This document shows, piece by piece, positions 6,111 to 10,490 of a DNA stretch of 10,490 nucleotides; the stretch's first letter is position 1, and each line of letters starts with the position of its first letter. This stretch comes from Methanomassiliicoccales archaeon (GTDB lineage Archaea; Thermoplasmatota; Thermoplasmata; Sysuiplasmatales; Sysuiplasmataceae). Below the pieces are notes generated by a model that was not told the DNA's origin, searched no databases, and saw only the letters and a list, made by a program, of their open reading frames with translations. The stretch spans positions 1 through 10,490 of the forward strand of contig DAHXLZ010000106.1 in the NCBI GenBank assembly GCA_027365715.1. The letters are read 5' to 3'. A program made the translations under genes and the position numbers.

Positions 6111-7229
6111 GTGGCAAGGTTAAAAGGCACAGCAGATTTGCCGCTGCATTCAGGCAGGGCCCCTGCATGGCTTTTCCGCCGGATGAGGCTGTTGGGTGGT
6201 TCATTCGCGGAACTGCTGGTAAGAGAGGTAGGACAGAGGGAAGCCCTGAGACGTCTCACAGATCCGTTCTGGTTCCAATGCGTCAGCTGCATGCTTGGTT
6301 TTGATTGGCATTCAAGCGGTACAACAACGGTTACACTTGCTGCCATCAGGGAAGGCATGGATGAAAGGCGATTGCCTTTGCATGTATTCGGCGGAAAGGG
6401 GAAGCACGGACAGTCGGTCCGTGAGCAGATTGAGGCGTCGGACTGCGAATATGCGCTGGACAAAGCGATTGTGCTTCTGCGCAGAAGCAGGGAAGCGGCC
6501 AGAGTAGATACCGTCGCCCTTCAGGACGGATATGACCTTTACCATCACTCGATAATTTTTGATGAGGCGGGAGACTGGGCTGTCATTCAGCAGGGATTGA
6601 ACAACAGAACAAGGTACGCAAGGCGATATCACTGGTCATCCGAAGATGTGAAGTCGATTGTTATTGAACCCCATTCTGCAGTCCTTGGAACACCTGGAGT
6701 CGGATCGCTGAACCTTACAGCAGGGGAGTCTTCTGACGCCAGAAACGCAATCATTGAACTTGTTAATGATCGAAGTGTGGAAAGCCTGCCTCAGATAATC
6801 CTTTCGGCAGGAAGGAAGCAGAGGACGCTGGATGAGTTTTCCGGCTCCAACGTGAGCATGCTGAAAATGGAAACGACTGCAGGATGGAGAAGGCTGACGG
6901 AGAATTTCAGGCGGATCACCGACTCTGCGCCGGACTCGTTTGAAAAACTGATAATGATGGAAGGTGTGGGCAAAAAAACCATTATGGCTCTGGCAATGGC
7001 TTCCAGCCTGATTTATGGACTTGAAAACGACTGGCACGAACCTGTAAGATATTCCTTCGCGGTAGGGGGGAAGGACGGCATACCTTATCCAGTAGACACG
7101 AAGAGGATGGAGAAGATGTCTGAATTACTGGACCAGGCAATCAGGGAAGCTGACACAGGTGCGGAAGAGAAGCGAAAGGCACTATCGCAACTGTCACGTT
7201 TCTTCAGTTCGGTGCTGTCCGAGTTCTAA
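6111..7229 (+). CDS. DUF763 family protein with helix-hairpin-helix motif (COG1415 type), function unknown
   Basis: The 372-aa protein matches the DUF763 family of archaea and thermophilic bacteria. Family features in order are GTADLPLHSGRAPAWLF (residues 6-22), the FWFQCVSCMLGFDWHSSGTT region (53-72), GGKGKHG (94-100), YHHSIIFD and QQGLNNRTRYARRYHW (144-151 and 160-175), and a helix-hairpin-helix LIMMEGVGKKTIMALAMAS (280-298), then VRYSFAVGGKDGIPYPVD (312-329). HhH motifs usually bind the DNA backbone non-specifically. The invariant-looking His pair and acidic residue could be catalytic, but that is inference and the family has no established role. The GTG at 6111 is preferred over the ATG at 6090 because it is leaderless with respect to the TATA box and matches the family N-terminus. 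The alaS promoter begins 14 nt after the stop, so the genes are separate units. Confidence 0.88.
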   Translation: MARLKGTADLPLHSGRAPAWLFRRMRLLGGSFAELLVREVGQREALRRLTDPFWFQCVSCMLGFDWHSSGTTTVTLAAIREGMDERRLPLHVFGGKGKHGQSVREQIEASDCEYALDKAIVLLRRSREAARVDTVALQDGYDLYHHSIIFDEAGDWAVIQQGLNNRTRYARRYHWSSEDVKSIVIEPHSAVLGTPGVGSLNLTAGESSDARNAIIELVNDRSVESLPQIILSAGRKQRTLDEFSGSNVSMLKMETTAGWRRLTENFRRITDSAPDSFEKLIMMEGVGKKTIMALAMASSLIYGLENDWHEPVRYSFAVGGKDGIPYPVDTKRMEKMSELLDQAIREADTGAEEKRKALSQLSRFFSSVLSEF

Positions 7230-7243
7230 ATTCGGCACAAAAG

Positions 7244-7252
7244 CTATTATTT
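7244..7252 (+). promoter_or_regulatory. TATA box of alaS
   Basis: CTATTATTT, centred near 7248, lies 35 nt before the ATG at 7283 and predicts a transcript start near 7275 with a leader of about 8 nt. The alternative TTG start at 7265 would lie upstream of that transcript start, which argues against it. Confidence 0.5.
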
Positions 7253-7282
7253 GGTCCGCGGGCATTGAGCCGCCTGATTAAG

Positions 7283-9943
7283 ATGGATAGCAGGGAGTAT
7301 GACCTTGAATACTTCAGGAACAACGGTTTCCGAAGGAAACAATGCAAATCGTGCCGCAAGATGTTCTGGACTCTGGGTGACGGTGAGTTTTGCGGCGAGC
7401 CTCCCTGCGTTGACTACACTTTTCTTGGCAAAAGCCCGATGAAGAAGAGGCTGGGTGTCAGAGAAATGAGGGAGGAATTCCTTTCATTCATGGAGTCAAA
7501 AGGTCACAAAAGAATCAGCAGATACCCGATAATGGCGAGATGGCGCAATGACGTTTTCTTCGTTCAGGCATCGATCTATAATTTCCAGCCCTGGGTAATA
7601 GGCGGCACTGTCAGGCCCCCGGCCAATCCGCTTACCATGTCGCAGCCCTGTTTGAGATTCATCGACATCGATAATGTGGGTAAGACTGGAAGACACTTCA
7701 CGCTCTTCGAGATGATGACACACACTTGCTTTAACACGCGGGATCAACGGATTTATTTCAAGGAAAGAACGGTTGAACTTTGTCAGGAATTTCTGACAAG
7801 GGATCTGGGCATTGACAGCCCGCTCATCACTTACAAGGAGGATGATTGGGCAGGTGGTGGAAATTCGGGACCCTGCTTCGAGGTGCTTGTCGAGGGAAGC
7901 GAAGTTGCAACGCTTGTCTTCATGATGTACAGGGACGCAGCCGGAGGGAAAGTGCCGATGGATATGACCGTTGTCGATACAGGATACGGTCTGGAGAGAC
8001 TCGCATGGGTTTCGCAGGGCTCTCCGTCCGCATATGAGGCGGTATTCGGTGGCCTGCTGAGCGAACTGAAAGATGAGTTCGGAGTACAGGGAGATGACGG
8101 TATGCTTTCCGAATACAGCAGGGTCGCAGGACTCATGGACGCAAAGACACCGGGTGCAATCAGCGAGACCAGAAAAACGGTCGCAAAGAATATGGGTGTC
8201 TCAACAGAAGAACTGCTGAAGAAGCTTCTTCCGCTTGAGAATATGTATGTGCTTCTCGACCATACACGATCCCTCGCAGTAATGCTGCACGACGGCGTAA
8301 TGCCTTCAAATGCGAAGGAGGGATATTTTGCCCGTCTGCTCATCAGGAGGGGAATAAGGGCGATGCGCAATCTTGACAGCAGGATGAGACTGGCGGAAAT
8401 AGTGGGCAGACAACTGGAATACTGGAGCGGGGACTTTCCAGAGCTGAGAGAGGAAAGGGAGGATATACTCAGGCTCGTCAACGTTGAGCAGGACAAGTAT
8501 GAGGATACAGTATCACGAGGAAGGTCGATTGTATCCAGAATGGAGGCGAGCAGGGGAAAGTCACTGGGCATGGAAGAACTCACTGAGCTTTACGAGTCGC
8601 AGGGGTTGAGCCCCGAACAGGTCGCCGAATTTGCAACAGGACCTGTTGACGTCCCGGACGATTTTTATGCAAGACTCGCAACAGGACATGCATCCGCAGC
8701 CGAGCAGACGGTGGAGAAGCAAAATGATCTCATCCTTCCGGAACTTCCTGCAACTATCCGTGCTTATTATGACTCTCAGTACACTACTGAATTCACCGCG
8801 AGGGTACTATTCAGCGGCAACGGTGTAGCCGTACTTGACAGAACATATTTCTACCCTGAAGGAGGGGGTCAGGACCCTGACACCGGTTACATAGCCGAAA
8901 GGAGAGTTACTGACGTCCGGCTTAAAGGGAATGTCATTGTGCATTATTTCGAGGGAAGAAGGCTGGAGGAGGGCGCTGAAGTCAGATGTGCAATTGACAG
9001 GGAACGGAGGATGAATCTCATGCGACACCATACGGCAACCCATGTTCTTATTGCCAGCGCTAGGAAGGTGCTGGGAAACCACGTCTGGCAGGCAGGTGCT
9101 CACAAACAGAGCGAGATGTCCAGACTGGACATAACACATTATGCACAGCTCACCCCGACCGAGCTGGCAGAGCTGGAGGAAACGGTCAACAGGATAGTCT
9201 TCGAGGACAGGAAGATTACAGTTGAGGTAATGGACAGAATCAGTGCTGAGAGCAGATATGGCTTCAGGCTGTACCAGGGAGGCGTCGTGCCTGGCAGAGA
9301 CATCAGGGTGGTCAGCATAGAGGACTGGGATGTCGAGGCCTGCGCAGGTACGCACTGTGAACGCACTGGAGAAATAGGCACTGTGAAAATATTGCAGACG
9401 CAGCGCATACAGGACGGTGTGATAAGAATCGAGTTTGCTGCTGGCCTGCCTGCATTGCGCCTGATGCAGAGGAAGAGCGCACTTTTGGAAAGCCTTCGGG
9501 AGAAGCTCAATTCGGACGAAGAGCACATATTGCCTTCAGTCGAAAAGCTTTCATCTGATCTCAGAAGACTTGAAAAAAGCGTGAGAGAGGCGGAGGATGC
9601 TTCCCTGAGAAGTCTATCTGAGAGGCTCCTCAGAGAAGCTCAGGTCAGCAGGGATACGAAAATTATCTTATGGTCGTCAGGTTCAGACACGAAGTCAATG
9701 CAGTCGCTGATGAAATCCCTGACATCATCAGGAAATGTGCTGGCAGTTCTTGTTGCAACAGGAGAGAGGAACAGAATCATGATAGGAAGGGGATCTGGAT
9801 GCGGCGTTGACTGTTCTTTGATGCTCCGGGAGATAAATGTCAGGTTCGGTGGTGCAGGTGGAGGCGGTCCGGACTTTGCACAGGGTGTGATAAGAAGCTT
9901 TGACATGGATAATCTCAAAGCCGCTGTGCTGCAGTTTGTATGA
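7283..9943 (+). CDS. alaS: Alanyl-tRNA synthetase, archaeal type
   Basis: AlaRS charges tRNA-Ala with alanine and hydrolyses mischarged Ser- or Gly-tRNA-Ala in the cytoplasm. The 886-aa length is usual for the archaeal form. The archaeal N-terminal extension has a putative zinc site, Cys21, Cys24, Cys37 and Cys42. The class II core shows motif 2 around RFIDIDNVGKTGRHFTLFEM (125-144) and motif 3 VVDTGYGLERLAW (230-242). The editing domain contains HTATH (583-587) and CAGTHC (687-692), together giving the His2-Cys-His zinc site. A coiled linker (about 735-790) leads to the C-Ala domain with GGAGGGGPDFAQG (856-868). I choose the ATG at 7283: it gives the usual MDSREYDLEYFRNNGF-type start, and the TATA box leaves an 8-nt leader; a TTG at 7265 is the longer alternative. 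It is intact, with all catalytic motifs present. Confidence 0.97.
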   Translation: MDSREYDLEYFRNNGFRRKQCKSCRKMFWTLGDGEFCGEPPCVDYTFLGKSPMKKRLGVREMREEFLSFMESKGHKRISRYPIMARWRNDVFFVQASIYNFQPWVIGGTVRPPANPLTMSQPCLRFIDIDNVGKTGRHFTLFEMMTHTCFNTRDQRIYFKERTVELCQEFLTRDLGIDSPLITYKEDDWAGGGNSGPCFEVLVEGSEVATLVFMMYRDAAGGKVPMDMTVVDTGYGLERLAWVSQGSPSAYEAVFGGLLSELKDEFGVQGDDGMLSEYSRVAGLMDAKTPGAISETRKTVAKNMGVSTEELLKKLLPLENMYVLLDHTRSLAVMLHDGVMPSNAKEGYFARLLIRRGIRAMRNLDSRMRLAEIVGRQLEYWSGDFPELREEREDILRLVNVEQDKYEDTVSRGRSIVSRMEASRGKSLGMEELTELYESQGLSPEQVAEFATGPVDVPDDFYARLATGHASAAEQTVEKQNDLILPELPATIRAYYDSQYTTEFTARVLFSGNGVAVLDRTYFYPEGGGQDPDTGYIAERRVTDVRLKGNVIVHYFEGRRLEEGAEVRCAIDRERRMNLMRHHTATHVLIASARKVLGNHVWQAGAHKQSEMSRLDITHYAQLTPTELAELEETVNRIVFEDRKITVEVMDRISAESRYGFRLYQGGVVPGRDIRVVSIEDWDVEACAGTHCERTGEIGTVKILQTQRIQDGVIRIEFAAGLPALRLMQRKSALLESLREKLNSDEEHILPSVEKLSSDLRRLEKSVREAEDASLRSLSERLLREAQVSRDTKIILWSSGSDTKSMQSLMKSLTSSGNVLAVLVATGERNRIMIGRGSGCGVDCSLMLREINVRFGGAGGGGPDFAQGVIRSFDMDNLKAAVLQFV

Positions 9944-9945
9944 GT

Positions 9946-10287
9946 CTACATCTCTCCAAACAGCCAGAATTCATTGCCTGACGGGTCGCGAATCACAGCA
10001 TACTTGCCAAAACCGTCATCGCCGGGCTTTTTGGAGAATTCGACTCCTTTTGAGAGCAATTCACTGTATGTACGGTCGACATCATCTGATGAGAACGCGA
10101 TTCCTGTGTTGCCAGGCTCGAGCTTTCCCTCGCACAGATGGATGACAGTCTGCGAACCTTCCGGTGACACTGTAACCCAGTGCCCGTCGCTGGATGAAAT
10201 TTTGAAACCCAGCTTCTCATTGTACCACTTTGCAGCAGCACCGGCGTCCGAAACCATCACTGCCACGTCGATTATTTTCTTAATCAT
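9946..10287 (-). CDS. VOC (glyoxalase/bleomycin-resistance fold) family protein
   Basis: The 113-aa product (from ATG 10287) is one vicinal-oxygen-chelate unit with two beta-alpha-beta-beta-beta modules. Visible signatures are IIDVAVMVSDAGAAAKWYNE (residues 6-25), TVIHLCEG (47-54), GIAFSSDDVDRTYSEL (62-77) and the family-typical VIRDPSGNEFWLF (98-110). Of the usual metal-ligand positions, His50 and Glu106 look present, but the N-terminal His/Gln position (IDH in many members) is hydrophobic here. It may therefore not be a classical glyoxalase I; the substrate is unknown. The frame opens 23 codons earlier at ATG 10356, but that extension (MHFERGKKGIIVRFLTH) is not family-like, and a TATA-like box lies 25-26 nt before the ATG at 10287. 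It is convergent with alaS with a 2-nt gap. Confidence 0.85.
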   Translation of the reverse strand: MIKKIIDVAVMVSDAGAAAKWYNEKLGFKISSSDGHWVTVSPEGSQTVIHLCEGKLEPGNTGIAFSSDDVDRTYSELLSKGVEFSKKPGDDGFGKYAVIRDPSGNEFWLFGEM

Positions 10288-10308
10288 TGAGAAATGAATG
10301 GTTACATG

Positions 10309-10318
10309 CGTTAAGAAC
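10309..10318 (-). promoter_or_regulatory. TATA-like box of the VOC gene, implying leaderless start at ATG 10287
   Basis: The minus strand reads GTTCTTAACG. TTAA is centred near 10312.5, 25-26 nt before the ATG at 10287, which puts the transcript start on or beside that codon. This supports the short protein. A second AT-rich element at 10359-10366 could instead drive a longer transcript starting near 10336. Confidence 0.4.
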
Positions 10319-10358
10319 CTGACGATGATTCCTTTTTTGCCTCTCTCGAAATGCATGA

Positions 10359-10366
10359 TTAATATA
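10359..10366 (+). promoter_or_regulatory. TATA box of the right-edge secreted protein gene
   Basis: TTAATATA is centred near 10362.5, about 29 nt before the ATG at 10392, giving an essentially leaderless mRNA. The same AT-rich element reads as a TATA box on the minus strand too, so it may serve both divergent genes. Confidence 0.5.
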
Positions 10367-10391
10367 GCTTATGTACTAACTTACCCGCGCA

Positions 10392-10490
10392 ATGAACAGA
10401 TTCGCCGCAATAATAACCGCAGTTCTGCTGCTCTCACTCGTCTTCACAGGTGTAATCTCCCAGCCTGCTGACGCAGCATCACAGCACTAC
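10392..10490 (+). CDS. N-terminus of a secreted protein, cut off by the window edge
   Basis: Only 33 codons are visible. They encode a classic Sec signal peptide: a short basic start (MNRF), a hydrophobic core AAIITAVLLLSLVFTGVI (residues 5-22), then QPADAASQHY, with a signal peptidase-like Ala-x-Ala site (ADA, about residues 26-28). No mature-domain sequence is present, so the product cannot be named. Its start is supported by a TATA box about 29 nt upstream. It is divergent from the VOC gene. Candidates would include surface or extracellular proteins, but the sequence gives no way to choose. Confidence 0.75.
   Translation, partial: MNRFAAIITAVLLLSLVFTGVISQPADAASQHY

Noticed and set aside
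7831..8583. Minus-strand open frame of 250 codons inside alaS, very rich in serine
   Set aside because: The serine-rich translation is the expected reverse complement of alaS codon use; alaS is intact and fully explains this DNA.
8807..9526. Minus-strand open frame of 239 codons opposite the alaS editing and C-terminal domains
   Set aside because: There is no recognisable domain or promoter, and it lies wholly within well-conserved alaS sequence.

Overview
The window looks like a piece of chromosome from an archaeon, most likely a moderately thermophilic or acidophilic member of the Thermoplasmatota. The evidence is an archaeal-type alanyl-tRNA synthetase, aIF5A with its hypusination loop, the C/D-box sRNP protein Nop5, TATA-type promoters close to start codons, and a secreted thermopsin-family protease, a family typical of acidophilic archaea. 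The lineage is my inference; the archaeal assignment is firm.

Layout. The left half is almost entirely minus-strand. Positions 1-1712 are the N-terminal 570 codons of a thermopsin-family exoprotein that runs off the left edge. To its right lie aIF5A (1920-2306) and Nop5 (about 2393-3412). Next comes a tight block read right to left: two very small coiled-coil proteins (5607-5819, then 5392-5610, overlapping by 4 nt), methylthioribose-1-phosphate isomerase MtnA (4368-5369) and a ComB-family phosphatase-like protein (3598-4362), whose Shine-Dalgarno sequence contains the mtnA stop codon. A 290-base gap (5820-6110) separates this block from the plus-strand genes. It holds divergent TATA elements, an imperfect inverted repeat and two CACGTG palindromes. 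The right half has a DUF763 protein with a helix-hairpin-helix motif (6111-7229) and alaS (7283-9943). A small VOC/glyoxalase-fold protein (9946-10287, minus) converges on alaS with a 2-nt gap. The start of a secreted protein (10392-10490, plus) runs off the right edge.

How the genes fit together. Translation and RNA-modification genes (aIF5A, Nop5, AlaRS) sit among metabolic ones. MtnA plus the ComB-like protein suggests salvage of sulfur-containing sugar phosphates, with the two coiled-coil proteins possibly co-transcribed. The DUF763 protein has no assigned function; its HhH motif points to nucleic-acid binding. The two edge genes are secreted proteins.

Several genes carry a TATA-like element about 25-29 nt (nop5, DUF763, VOC, right-edge gene) or about 34-35 nt (aIF5A, alaS, first coiled-coil gene) before the best start codon. 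This implies leaderless or very short-leader mRNAs, and it moves several starts downstream of the longest possible frame. No rRNA, tRNA, CRISPR array or insertion sequence was seen. No wholly new system is evident; the best leads are the coiled-coil pair, the MtnA-ComB coupling and the DUF763 gene.
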